A stretch of DNA of 64,000 nucleotides from Clostridium_AM sp900759715. GTDB taxonomy: Bacteria > Bacillota > Clostridia > Clostridiales > Clostridiaceae. A program made the translations under genes and the position numbers. A model generated the notes under the pieces. That model did no database searches. It was given only the letters and a program-made list of their open reading frames with translations, and was not told the origin of the DNA. This document shows, one piece after another, positions 23,433 to 32,318 of this stretch. The stretch's first letter is position 1. Each line of letters begins with the position of its first letter. The stretch is taken from the NCBI GenBank assembly GCA_900759715.1, contig CAAEXF010000141.1, positions 1-64,000 on the forward strand, written 5' to 3'.

Positions 23433-23780
23433 ATGTTAGAAATAATAAGACAAATCGAAGCAGAACAAATTAGAAATGATTTACCAGCATTCAACGTAGG
23501 AGATACTGTAAAGGTTCATATAAGAATCAAAGAAGGAAACAAAGAAAGAGTACAGATCTTCGAAGGAATAGTTCTTAAGAGACAAAATGGTGGATTAAGA
23601 GAAACTTTCACAGTAAGAAGAGTAGCTTACAATGTTGGAGTTGAAAAAACTTTCCCAGTTAACGCTCCTTCAGTTGAAAAAATAGAAGTAGTAAGAAGAG
23701 GTAAAGTAAGAAGAGCTAAACTATTCTACTTAAGAAGCAGAGTTGGTAAGGCAGCAAAAGTAAAAGAAATATTAAAGTAA
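23433..23780 (+). CDS. rplS: 50S ribosomal protein L19
   Basis: L19 sits at the 30S-50S interface. The 115-aa sequence has FNVGDTVKVHIRIKEG and the FEGIVLKRQNGG and TFTVRRVAYNVGVE blocks of the family. AGGAGGTAA precedes the ATG. The last codons and the 3' flank contain a 17-bp tandem duplication (23757-23790 plus a partial third copy), which leaves the reading frame intact up to the first stop. Confidence 0.98.
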   Translation: MLEIIRQIEAEQIRNDLPAFNVGDTVKVHIRIKEGNKERVQIFEGIVLKRQNGGLRETFTVRRVAYNVGVEKTFPVNAPSVEKIEVVRRGKVRRAKLFYLRSRVGKAAKVKEILK

Positions 23781-23799
23781 AAGAAATATTAAAGTAAAA
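23757..23799 (+). repeat. 17-bp tandem duplication across the rplS stop codon
   Basis: The unit AAAGTAAAAGAAATATT occurs at 23757-23773 and 23774-23790, followed by a 9-nt partial copy. The first unit is coding and contains codons near the C-terminus; the stop codon TAA falls in the second. Confidence 0.9.
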
Positions 23800-23800
23800 A

Positions 23801-23827
23801 CGGGGCTTAATAAAGTCCCTTTTTTGT
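23801..23827 (+). terminator. Intrinsic terminator after rplS
   Basis: GGGGCTT pairs with AAGTCCC (one G-U) around AATA, followed by TTTTTTG. Confidence 0.8.
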
Positions 23828-23842
23828 ATATTAAGGTGGTGT

Positions 23843-24418
23843 ATGGTTATGGTAAAGGAATTAATTGAACTCGGAAAGTCTATAGTTATAGCTATAATAG
23901 CAGCTTTTTTGATTATCACATTTGTATTTGAAACTGTAAGTGTCGATGGCCATTCAATGGATCCTACTTTAAATAATAAGGATAGGCTTATTGTAGAAAA
24001 GGTAACATATTACTTTAAGGCTCCAAAGCCAGGAGATATAGTTGTAATAAAGTATCCTGCAGACCCGAAAGAAAAATTTATTAAAAGAGTGGTAGCAGTA
24101 GGCGGAGATAGAGTCAAAATTGAAAATAATAAGTTGTACATAAATGACAAACCTAAAGATGAGCCATATATACTTGAGCAAAACATGCGTGATTTTAATG
24201 AGGTTACAGTTCCTCAGAATACGGTATTTGTATTAGGAGATAATAGAAATAATAGTAGAGATAGTAGATACCCAGATGTAGGCTTTGTTGACTATAAAAT
24301 GGTTGTTGGCAGAGCTGCACTGAGAATATATCCATTTAGCAGATTTGGAGGATTGGCTTTAAATGAGCCTTTATACTTTGGATTTACTATGGATATTCAA
24401 TCTAAATATTTAACTTAA
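23843..24418 (+). CDS. lepB: Signal peptidase I
   Basis: SPase I removes signal peptides from exported proteins at the outer face of the membrane. A single N-terminal membrane helix (about residues 12-30) precedes the catalytic serine motif DGHSMDPTL (Ser38) and the lysine motif FIKRVVAVGGD (Lys81). FVLGDNRNNSRDSR is the conserved box E. Length (191 aa) is that of the Gram-positive P-type. The ATG at 23843 follows AAGGTGG; ATG 23849 is a possible alternative. Expression may depend on readthrough of the rplS terminator. Confidence 0.96.
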   Translation: MVMVKELIELGKSIVIAIIAAFLIITFVFETVSVDGHSMDPTLNNKDRLIVEKVTYYFKAPKPGDIVVIKYPADPKEKFIKRVVAVGGDRVKIENNKLYINDKPKDEPYILEQNMRDFNEVTVPQNTVFVLGDNRNNSRDSRYPDVGFVDYKMVVGRAALRIYPFSRFGGLALNEPLYFGFTMDIQSKYLT

Positions 24419-24445
24419 TTATAATTGTACTTGTGATTAAGTTAA
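24410..24445 (+). terminator. Inverted repeat after lepB
   Basis: TTAACTTAAT (24410-24419) and ATTAAGTTAA (24436-24445) are perfectly complementary with a 16-nt loop. The left arm includes the lepB stop codon. There is no U-tract, so terminator activity is uncertain. Confidence 0.35.
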
Positions 24446-24514
24446 GTACTAGAGATATAACTCTATATAGGGTTAAAAAGTGAAAACTTTAAGATGTTAG
24501 AAAGGAAGAATAAA

Positions 24515-25357
24515 ATGGCTATAAATTGGTTCCCGGGACATATGGCGAAGACTAGAAGGGAAATGAAAGAAAACTTAAAACTGGTAGATGCGGTAATAGA
24601 AATTAGGGATGCTAGGATAGTTAAATCAAGTAAGAATCCAGATGTAGATGATATATGTGGAAATAAACCGAGAATAATACTATTAAACAAAAGTGATCTA
24701 AGCGAAGGTTCTATCACTAAAGAGTGGATTAAAAGTCTTTCAAATGAAAATATAAGAGTTTCAGGGGTAAATTGCATTACAGGAGAAGGATTAAAAGGTA
24801 TTAAACCACTTTTAAATGACCTTCTAAAAGAAAAACATGAAAGAATGAAGGCAAAGGGAATTGTAAATATAGTTGATAGAGTAATGGTTGTAGGTATTCC
24901 AAATGTAGGAAAATCTTCGTTTATTAATAAGATGGCTAAGAATAATATAGCTAAAACAGGAGACAGACCTGGAGTTACGAGAAGTAAGCAGTGGATCAAA
25001 ACAAAAATTGGAATTGAGTTGATGGACACACCAGGAATCTTATGGCCAAAATTAGAAAGTGAAGAGACTCAGTTAAATTTAGCATTTACAGGAGCTATTA
25101 AGGACGAAATTATGGATATAGAAGAATTAGCTCTAAATCTCATTAGAAGGCTTCAAGACGACTATGCTGATAGATTAATGACTAGATATAAACTTAATGA
25201 GCTAAGTGAAGATCCTCTAGAAAATATGAATAATATAGGAAGAAAAAGAGGAGCAGTTATATCTGGTGGAGAAATAGACTATAATAGAGTAGCAGTAATG
25301 CTTTTAGATGAGTTTAGAGGCGGAAAGCTAGGAGCTATATCATTAGAGAGACCTTAA
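24515..25357 (+). CDS. rbgA: Ribosome biogenesis GTPase RbgA (YlqF)
   Basis: RbgA is needed for late 50S assembly. It is a circularly permuted GTPase: the G4 motif LLNKSDL comes first, then G1 GIPNVGKSSFINKM and G3 DTPGILWP. The N-terminus AINWFPGHMAKTRREM is family-typical, and an ANTAR-like helical domain forms the C-terminus. I use ATG 24515 behind AAGGAAG; ATG 24494 is further upstream without a ribosome-binding site. Length from here is 280 aa. rnhB follows, as in Bacillus. Confidence 0.96.
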   Translation: MAINWFPGHMAKTRREMKENLKLVDAVIEIRDARIVKSSKNPDVDDICGNKPRIILLNKSDLSEGSITKEWIKSLSNENIRVSGVNCITGEGLKGIKPLLNDLLKEKHERMKAKGIVNIVDRVMVVGIPNVGKSSFINKMAKNNIAKTGDRPGVTRSKQWIKTKIGIELMDTPGILWPKLESEETQLNLAFTGAIKDEIMDIEELALNLIRRLQDDYADRLMTRYKLNELSEDPLENMNNIGRKRGAVISGGEIDYNRVAVMLLDEFRGGKLGAISLERP

Positions 25358-25398
25358 TTTTTTAAGTGTTTAATTTAGCAAATGGAGAGTTCTTAATT

Positions 25399-26259
25399 AT
25401 GAATACAAATGTAGCTAATAAAATTGAAATTAGTAGAATGGAAGAAGATTTATTTGAGAATGCTGGCAAACTAAACTTTAACAATATAAAGACTTATACG
25501 GCATATATTAAAAATAACTATTCCGAAGTTGGAAAGGAAAAGTTATATAGAATCATAGAATGTCTTAATAAGGACACAAGAAAAAATGTATTAAGTTTAG
25601 CTGAAAGTCTAGGAAAATTTATTGAAAAAAATGAAAATGAAATCTCTAGAATGAAAGATATGTATGAATTTGACAAAAGCTTCGGAAAGTATATATATGT
25701 AGCTGGTGTAGATGAGGTCGGCAGAGGGCCATTAGCAGGGCCAATAGCTGCGGCTGCTGTGGTTCTAAAATTAAATTACAAAGAAGATAATGATTTGATT
25801 TTAGGAGTAAAGGATTCAAAAAAGCTTTCACCGAAAAATAGAGAAGCATTATCAAATATAATAAAAGAAAAGGCTGTAAGTTATAACGTAGCTGTCTTAA
25901 ATAGTACCGAAATAGATGATAAAGGTATAGCATGGTGTAATAATGAAGTGCTTAGGAGAGCGGTTTTAGGATTGAAAGTTTCTCCGGATATTGTATTATC
26001 AGATGGATATGCCGTTAAAAACTTAAACATACATAACGAGTTTATAATAAAAGGAGATGCTAGAAGTGCTAGTATAGCAGCTGCTTCTATAGTAGCTAAA
26101 GTCTACAGAGATAATTTAATGAGGGAGTATTCTGGTATGTATCCTCACTATGGTTTTGAGAATAATTCAGGATATGGAACTGAAGAACATATTCAGGCAA
26201 TAAAAAAATTAGGTACATGTAAAATACATAGAATGAGTTTTTTAAGAAATATAATATAG
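25399..26259 (+). CDS. rnhB: Ribonuclease HII
   Basis: RNase HII cuts RNA in RNA-DNA hybrids and starts removal of misincorporated ribonucleotides. The catalytic core begins with GVDEVGRGPLAGP, carries KDSKKLSPKNREAL, and has the acidic residue in VLSDGYAVKN and the GDARSASIAAASIVAK block. An N-terminal extension of about 100 aa, as in the Bacillus enzyme, precedes the core. The ATG at 25399 follows GGAGAG by 9 nt. Length is 286 aa. Confidence 0.96.
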   Translation: MNTNVANKIEISRMEEDLFENAGKLNFNNIKTYTAYIKNNYSEVGKEKLYRIIECLNKDTRKNVLSLAESLGKFIEKNENEISRMKDMYEFDKSFGKYIYVAGVDEVGRGPLAGPIAAAAVVLKLNYKEDNDLILGVKDSKKLSPKNREALSNIIKEKAVSYNVAVLNSTEIDDKGIAWCNNEVLRRAVLGLKVSPDIVLSDGYAVKNLNIHNEFIIKGDARSASIAAASIVAKVYRDNLMREYSGMYPHYGFENNSGYGTEEHIQAIKKLGTCKIHRMSFLRNII

Positions 26260-26273
26260 AATTTATAATTAGA

Positions 26274-26304
26274 GAATGACACTTTTAAGTTTAAAGTGTC
26301 ATTC
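26274..26304. terminator. Hairpin terminator between rnhB and yraN
   Basis: GAATGACACTTT (26274-26285) pairs with AAAGTGTCATTC (26293-26304), a perfect 12-bp stem with a 7-nt loop between convergent genes. It lacks a long T-tract and may work in both directions. Confidence 0.6.
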
Positions 26305-26426
26305 ATTGCGTTAACGTAAGATAAATGTTAAGGTATTTCTAAAAATAGTTCATATAATCTTAATACTTAATATTATAATTCAAGCTAAGCCTACGTGGTT
26401 TAGCCTTATACAAACGTAGAAGAAAC

Positions 26427-26795
26427 TTATATTTGGAAAGCATCTTTTATAAGCCTAATGGACGGAGTGTTATTGGAATTATTTAATATGATTTCTATAA
26501 CATCAAATCTAAAGTTAAACTTAAAAAGTTTTTTTCTCATTATATAAGCTTGAGCAGTTTTATAAATTTTTCTCTGTTTCGAATAATTTACTGCTTCGCA
26601 GGGGCTTCCATATATAGAGCCATATCGAGTTTTCACCTCAATAAAACAGATATAATCTCCATCCTTTCCTATTATATCTATTTCACCGATTTTACACCTA
26701 AAGTTTCTATCTAGCACTGTATAGCCAATTTCCCTTAGGTAAGTTTCAGCAATCTCTTCGCCCAGGGATCCTATATCCTTGTTAAAAGAATGCAT
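26427..26795 (-). CDS. YraN family endonuclease-like protein (UPF0102)
   Basis: UPF0102 proteins have a PD-(D/E)XK nuclease-like fold related to Holliday-junction resolvases; their biological role is not settled. The 122-aa protein shows GSLGEEIAETYLREIGY, the acidic site KIGEIDIIGKDG and the FIEVKTR motif. The ATG at 26795 follows GGAGAGAA. It sits with its 3' end facing rnhB and its start divergent from comM. Confidence 0.9.
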   Translation of the reverse strand: MHSFNKDIGSLGEEIAETYLREIGYTVLDRNFRCKIGEIDIIGKDGDYICFIEVKTRYGSIYGSPCEAVNYSKQRKIYKTAQAYIMRKKLFKFNFRFDVIEIILNNSNNTPSIRLIKDAFQI

Positions 26796-27214
26796 AAATT
26801 CTCTCCTTTCATTAAGATTAATATCTTATATGTATATTTTAATGAATTAAACATAATATGTAAATAATTTCCTTAATGATAAGTGCTATATTTTTAGTTA
26901 GATATTTTATCTGATAGCTACCGAATCTAATACCCCTTCTTAATAGGATGAAGAGAAAAAGGCGCTGTTGTGCTATTAGGTAAAGGTTTTTAAGTTCCAT
27001 AATGGGGTTAAAATTCTATGTGAAGTCAAGAAATTTGTTGCAAGCGCACGAAATACTAATATGTTTTAATTTTAGCAATATTAATTTAATTTGTAAATAC
27101 GATATGATCTAAGGCAAAACTATATTACATGTTATTTTTATAATAATAGGGTCTTTATGGGATTTTATGTATATAAATTATTTTAAATGTCAAAGCTTTA
27201 ACAGAGGTGATATT
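26796..27214. other. Intergenic region between yraN and comM
   Basis: This gap of about 420 bp between divergent genes contains a member of the modular repeat family (about 26913-27020). It includes ATCTGATAGCTACCGAATC, TCTAATACCCC and, about 70 nt later, GGGGTTA in inverted orientation, with a CTTCTTAATAGGATGAAG hairpin. The right part is AT-rich and must hold the comM promoter, which I could not fix. No coding frame is convincing. Confidence 0.5.
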
Positions 27215-28738
27215 ATGGCGGTAAAAATTAAAGCTGCTACCTTTACAGGAATAGAAGGTGTTATGGTTTCTGTGGAGGTTGACATTGAAAGAGGATTACC
27301 CTGTTTTAATATTGTAGGACTTGCAGATATATCTGTTAAAGAGTCAAAAGAAAGGGTAAGGGCAGCCATAGTAAACTCTGGCTTTGAGTTTCCTATAAAT
27401 AGAATAATAATAAATCTTGCTCCGGCAGATGTAAAAAAAGTAGGATCATTATTTGATTTACCTATTGCTATAGGAATACTAATAGCTACAGAGCAAATAA
27501 GTTTTGATGATGCAAATGATTTCTTGATAATTGGAGAATTATCTCTTTCTGGTGATCTTAAAGGAGTTAAAGGAGTATTGCCTATTGGAATAGAAAGCAA
27601 AAATAATAATATAAACAATTTTATTATTCCCATGGAAAATGCTGAAGAATCTTCAATTATAAATGGAGCCAAAATATATCCTTTTGAAAATTTGAAAGAA
27701 GTAGTTTCATATATTAAATATAGAGATTTAATGCCCTACTATTGTAAAAAGCAAAAATATAAAATTGAGAACAGATTGGATTTTGAGGATGTAGTAGGAC
27801 AAGAAAGTTGTAAAAGAGCTGTAGAGGTAGCAGCAGCAGGCAACCATAATATAGCTATGATTGGGCCACCAGGAAGTGGAAAAACCATGATAGCACAAAG
27901 AATACCAACTATTTTACCTCCTTTAAGCTACGATGAGGCTTTAGAGGTAACTAAAATCTATAGTGTATCTGGGAATTTAGAAAAAAATAAAGGACTTATT
28001 TACGAAAGACCTTTTAGAAGCCCTCATCATACTACTACCACCACTGCTTTAGTAGGTGGTGGCAGAAATTTAATGCCAGGAGAGGTATCTTTAGCACAAA
28101 ATGGGGTGCTGTTTTTAGATGAGGTTCTAGAATTTAAAAAAAGCGTTTTAGAAGTATTAAGACAGCCTATGGAAGATAGAAATATTAAAATAAGCAGGAT
28201 GACTGGAGCGGTGACCTATCCAAGCAATTTTATGGCTGTTATTTCTACTAATCCATGCCAGTGCGGCTTTTATGGTTCTATGAAACAGTGCACGTGCAGT
28301 GAATACGAAAGAAGAAGATATATAAGTAAGTTATCAGGTCCACTGCTAGATAGAATAGATTTATTTACATTTGTAAACACTCTTTCCTATGAGGAACTAC
28401 AAGCTAAATCTAAAGGCACAGCGGAATCATCAAAAAATATCCGATTAAGAGTTGAAAAAGCTAGGAAGATACAAAAAAATAGGTTTAAAAATGAAAAAAT
28501 ATATTGTAATTCACAAATGGACAGTAGACTTATAAGAAAATACTGCAAGATAAATAGCAAAACTAATAAAATTATAGAAAAAATTTACAATAGATATAAC
28601 TTAAGTACTAGGGCATACAGTAGAATATTAAAAGTATCTAGAACTATTGCTGACTTAAATGGAAGAGAATGTATACAAGAAGGTGATATTATAGAAGCAC
28701 TTCAGTATAGAAGGTTTTTAAACGAAAAGATTATTTAA
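27215..28738 (+). CDS. comM: YifB/ComM family Mg-chelatase-like AAA+ ATPase
   Basis: ComM is a hexameric helicase that promotes branch migration during integration of transforming DNA in naturally competent bacteria; homologues also exist in species not known to be competent. The 507-aa protein has the ChlI-like N-terminal domain (LPCFNIVGLADISVKESKER), Walker A GPPGSGKTMI near residue 217, GVLFLDEVLEF, and a Cys-rich CQCGFYGSMKQC insert. ATG 27215 is used because of AGAGGTGA just upstream. It lies two genes from dprA. Confidence 0.93.
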   Translation: MAVKIKAATFTGIEGVMVSVEVDIERGLPCFNIVGLADISVKESKERVRAAIVNSGFEFPINRIIINLAPADVKKVGSLFDLPIAIGILIATEQISFDDANDFLIIGELSLSGDLKGVKGVLPIGIESKNNNINNFIIPMENAEESSIINGAKIYPFENLKEVVSYIKYRDLMPYYCKKQKYKIENRLDFEDVVGQESCKRAVEVAAAGNHNIAMIGPPGSGKTMIAQRIPTILPPLSYDEALEVTKIYSVSGNLEKNKGLIYERPFRSPHHTTTTTALVGGGRNLMPGEVSLAQNGVLFLDEVLEFKKSVLEVLRQPMEDRNIKISRMTGAVTYPSNFMAVISTNPCQCGFYGSMKQCTCSEYERRRYISKLSGPLLDRIDLFTFVNTLSYEELQAKSKGTAESSKNIRLRVEKARKIQKNRFKNEKIYCNSQMDSRLIRKYCKINSKTNKIIEKIYNRYNLSTRAYSRILKVSRTIADLNGRECIQEGDIIEALQYRRFLNEKII

Positions 28739-28741
28739 TAG

Positions 28742-28777
28742 GAAATATAACTTTTAATAAGATAAAAGTTATATTTC
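28742..28777. terminator. Bidirectional hairpin between comM and the TIM-barrel gene
   Basis: GAAATATAACTTTTA (28742-28756) pairs with TAAAAGTTATATTTC (28763-28777): a perfect 15-bp stem with a 6-nt loop between convergent genes. Confidence 0.7.
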
Positions 28778-28820
28778 TATGAATATTTTGATAAGTTTTT
28801 TTGAATATTAAAAGAATCTA

Positions 28821-29639
28821 CTATAGCTTTTTATATGTTTCTTTTAATAAAAGTGCATCTTTTTCAAGTATAGGACTCTCGCAGATTATACATCCTTTTA
28901 CATCAAAATCTTTCAAAGCTTTTAAACAATCAACAAAGTTAAAATCACTTTCAAGAAAAGGAAGGTGATTTCGCTCTCCTTTTATACTATAATTTATTCC
29001 AGACATATGCATGTGTAAATCTTTTAATGCTGATTCCCCTAATTCCTGCTGTATGTAATTTAAAATTTCAGCAAAATCATTATAGCTTTTTAAGCTTCCA
29101 TTATATCGTGCATGTATATGAGAAAAGTCTATGCACAATTTACAGCTAGGTACTTCTTTACAAATAGAAACTAGCTCTTCAAGACTTCCAAACTGAGTTC
29201 CTTTTCCTGTAGTTTCTAATCTATAGTCAACTCCATTATAAGGTAGTTTAAGAAGATTTTCCTTTATAGTATTGTATGTTTCTTCTTTAGAGTCTTTTAA
29301 ATAATAACCAGCATGGAAAATTAGACTTTTCCCACCAACCTTTGAAATACCATCACTGCCTTTTAGTATTCTTTCCATAGATTGTGATTGCTTATCTTCT
29401 TCGTCAGCATTTAAATTAACATAATAAGAACCATGGGCTGAAAGATAGAAGTCATTTTCTAATTTTGCAGCTAATATCAAATCTTTATTTTTTTCAGTAA
29501 CGTTAACTGAACGTACAAATGGAAGCTCCATTGCGTCAAGGCCTATAGATTTTAAATAACTAATAGCAGAACTATAATTAAATTTTTGTGAACCATCTCC
29601 AATTGGAATACCAGATATTCCAAATAACAGCTTATCCAT
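28821..29639 (-). CDS. AP endonuclease family 2 / endonuclease IV-like TIM-barrel protein
   Basis: The 272-aa protein looks like an Nfo-type TIM barrel. The strand and metal-ligand order fits: LSAHGSYYVN, SLIFHAGYY, ETTGKG, CIDFSHIHARYNG, DLHMHMSG and a final ICESP. These His, Glu and Asp positions match the trinuclear zinc site of endonuclease IV, but overall similarity seems modest, so it may act on a different substrate. The ATG at 29639 follows AAAGGAGG; upstream in-frame codons overlap that site. It lies 20 nt after the MBL-fold gene, so the two form an operon. Confidence 0.75.
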   Translation of the reverse strand: MDKLLFGISGIPIGDGSQKFNYSSAISYLKSIGLDAMELPFVRSVNVTEKNKDLILAAKLENDFYLSAHGSYYVNLNADEEDKQSQSMERILKGSDGISKVGGKSLIFHAGYYLKDSKEETYNTIKENLLKLPYNGVDYRLETTGKGTQFGSLEELVSICKEVPSCKLCIDFSHIHARYNGSLKSYNDFAEILNYIQQELGESALKDLHMHMSGINYSIKGERNHLPFLESDFNFVDCLKALKDFDVKGCIICESPILEKDALLLKETYKKL

Positions 29640-29659
29640 TGCAAATCCTCCTTTCAAAA

Positions 29660-30463
29660 CTAAAGATATAATGTTTCTAGATCATTTGGTATGATGATGT
29701 TTCCATCAAAGAATTGCCTGCCTTCCTCAGAGTAAAGCTCTTTTCGTTTTGGCAAGTTTTTATCTTCAGTGTGAACTAAAATTATATTTTTTACATTTAA
29801 TTTTGAAGCATTTTCACAAGCATCCTTTACTGTAGAATGAAACTTTTCATAAGGTTTAAATAGTTCTTTCTGTGAGTATAAACAAAAAGCTTCGTGGATA
29901 AGATAATCTACACCACAGCTGTAGTTATACAATTTATCATTATAAGGTTCATCACCTAAAAAAGTAAGAGCTTTTCCATTAATTAAATTTGTAGTAAAGC
30001 CAAATTGAAGCTGTTTATTACTCTTAATATCAAAGAATTTTATATTCCAATCTATTATTCTTCTAGAACAATTATCCGAAATTGCTTCGAAAAATATCCT
30101 ATTATCGATATATTGAGTAAACTTTTTTTGAAGTAGCAAGTTACTTATTGTTCTAATTATACTGATCACTTCTTTATGGCAATAAATATATAAATTGCCT
30201 TCATAATTACCATTTAATATCTGTTGAGCAACAGCTCTGATTACCCATATTATTCCCGTGATGTGATCATTATGGCTGTGAGATATAAAAACATTATGAA
30301 TTTTATTAATGGGTATATCAGCCTTTTCTAAATTCGAAAGTATGGTGTTTCCGCCGCCTGTATCTACAAGAAAGTGTTCATCTCCATTAGACAGGGTAAA
30401 ACATGTATTGTAACATTTAGTAACCATAGCAGAGCCAGTACCTAGTATAACTATTTTTTCCAC
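29660..30463 (-). CDS. MBL-fold metal-dependent hydrolase, RNase Z-like
   Basis: The protein (267 aa) has the metallo-beta-lactamase fold: ILGTGSAMVTKCYN at the N-terminus, the metal-binding HSHNDHITG motif, FLGDEPYND and a late ILVHTEDK. The layout resembles tRNase Z, but the exosite and the C-terminal histidine context differ from canonical RNase Z, so 3' tRNA processing is only one possibility. I prefer the GTG at 30463, which has GGGAG 8 nt upstream; an ATG at 30481 is the alternative. It is followed by the TIM-barrel gene. Confidence 0.75.
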   Translation of the reverse strand: MEKIVILGTGSAMVTKCYNTCFTLSNGDEHFLVDTGGGNTILSNLEKADIPINKIHNVFISHSHNDHITGIIWVIRAVAQQILNGNYEGNLYIYCHKEVISIIRTISNLLLQKKFTQYIDNRIFFEAISDNCSRRIIDWNIKFFDIKSNKQLQFGFTTNLINGKALTFLGDEPYNDKLYNYSCGVDYLIHEAFCLYSQKELFKPYEKFHSTVKDACENASKLNVKNIILVHTEDKNLPKRKELYSEEGRQFFDGNIIIPNDLETLYL

Positions 30464-30967
30464 AATCAAATCTCCCTTCATGTAGTAAATATTGCAAATC
30501 TATAAGTTGATTCTAATAAACAAATAATAATATAACATAGAAATAAATATAAAACTACAATATTTGTTTTTGTATATTTAGGCATAATCAAATAAATAAT
30601 AGACCAGTATTCTCGCCTATTTGCCACGAATACTTCGTCGGCAAAATCCAGGCATAGCCCCACTATGACTGGATTTTACCTCCTTGTTTCGTGACAAATA
30701 TGCTTCGAATCTTTGGTCTCTTATTTCTTTTCATATGCCTTAATCTATAAAATAAATTGAATAAAAGTAGGAAATTCTGACAAGAATTTTAAGCATCTGA
30801 AAGATAACAAATCAAAAGTTATAGCATACTTTGCGACTGAGAAGTAAATAGAGTTTGCTGATAGTTTACTATCAGTGGTTTTATTGATGCAGTAGGTCGT
30901 AAATTTGGCATACTGACTTATTGTTTCTAAATATGTATGATATAACATATTCAAGAAAGGAGAAAAA
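30464..30967. other. Intergenic region before dprA
   Basis: This stretch of about 500 bp between divergent genes holds a MITE-like element (30581-30739), a small TGATAGT/ACTATCA hairpin (about 30860-30876) and AT-rich sequence. A weak promoter-like pair (TTATTG, 17 nt, TATAAC) lies just before the dprA Shine-Dalgarno. No convincing gene is present. Confidence 0.5.
30581..30739. mobile_element. MITE-like element, copy 1 (159 nt)
   Basis: The ends are inverted: GGCATAATCAAATAAATAA at the left and, in reverse complement, GGCATATGAAAAGAAATAA at the right; AGACCA follows on both sides. The interior is a large imperfect palindrome (AAATCCAGGCATAG against AAATCCAGTCATAG, and TTTGCCACGAA against TTTGTCACGAA). 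It has no coding capacity. Copies 2 and 3 at 41911 and 59816 share the ends. Confidence 0.7.
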
Positions 30968-32056
<1,089 letters not shown>

Positions 32057-32270
32057 TTAACTTAAAATGTAGATTAAAGCTTAAATTTAGTTATATTACT
32101 TTTGCTCAGCAAATGTATCTAAAAGCTTAGTAAAGATTATATCATATATGGATAAGACGTAAACGTTAGTATTATGGCCTATGGTATAAAATAAGGTATA
32201 TTTGTTTAAATAAAGAATAGTATTTAGTAAATATAAAGAAAATATATAATAGTGCAACTAGTTCAAAATA

Positions 32271-32318
32271 AGGGGGTGCAAACACTTCGGTAAATCTTAT
32301 TATTTACCGGAGTACAAA
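32271..32318 (+). promoter_or_regulatory. topA leader hairpin that covers the ribosome-binding site
   Basis: CTTCGGTAAAT (32285-32295) and ATTTACCGGAG (32302-32312) form an 11-bp stem with one G-U pair and a 6-nt loop. The 3' arm contains GGAG, 6 nt before the ATG at 32319, so the stem would hide it. A second, stronger Shine-Dalgarno-like AGGGGGTG (32271-32278) lies upstream of the stem. Confidence 0.7.

Noticed and set aside
24463..25029. 188-codon minus-strand frame opposite rbgA
   Set aside because: It is antisense to an intact, motif-complete GTPase gene, has no ribosome-binding site, and its composition follows from the opposite strand.
26796..27214. Unknown structured RNA upstream of comM
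   Set aside because: The visible hairpins are explained by the modular repeat; nothing else conserved or stable could be supported.
30478..30663. Minus-strand 61-codon frame before the MBL gene
   Set aside because: It begins within a MITE-like repeat and has no Shine-Dalgarno; the composition is not coding-like.
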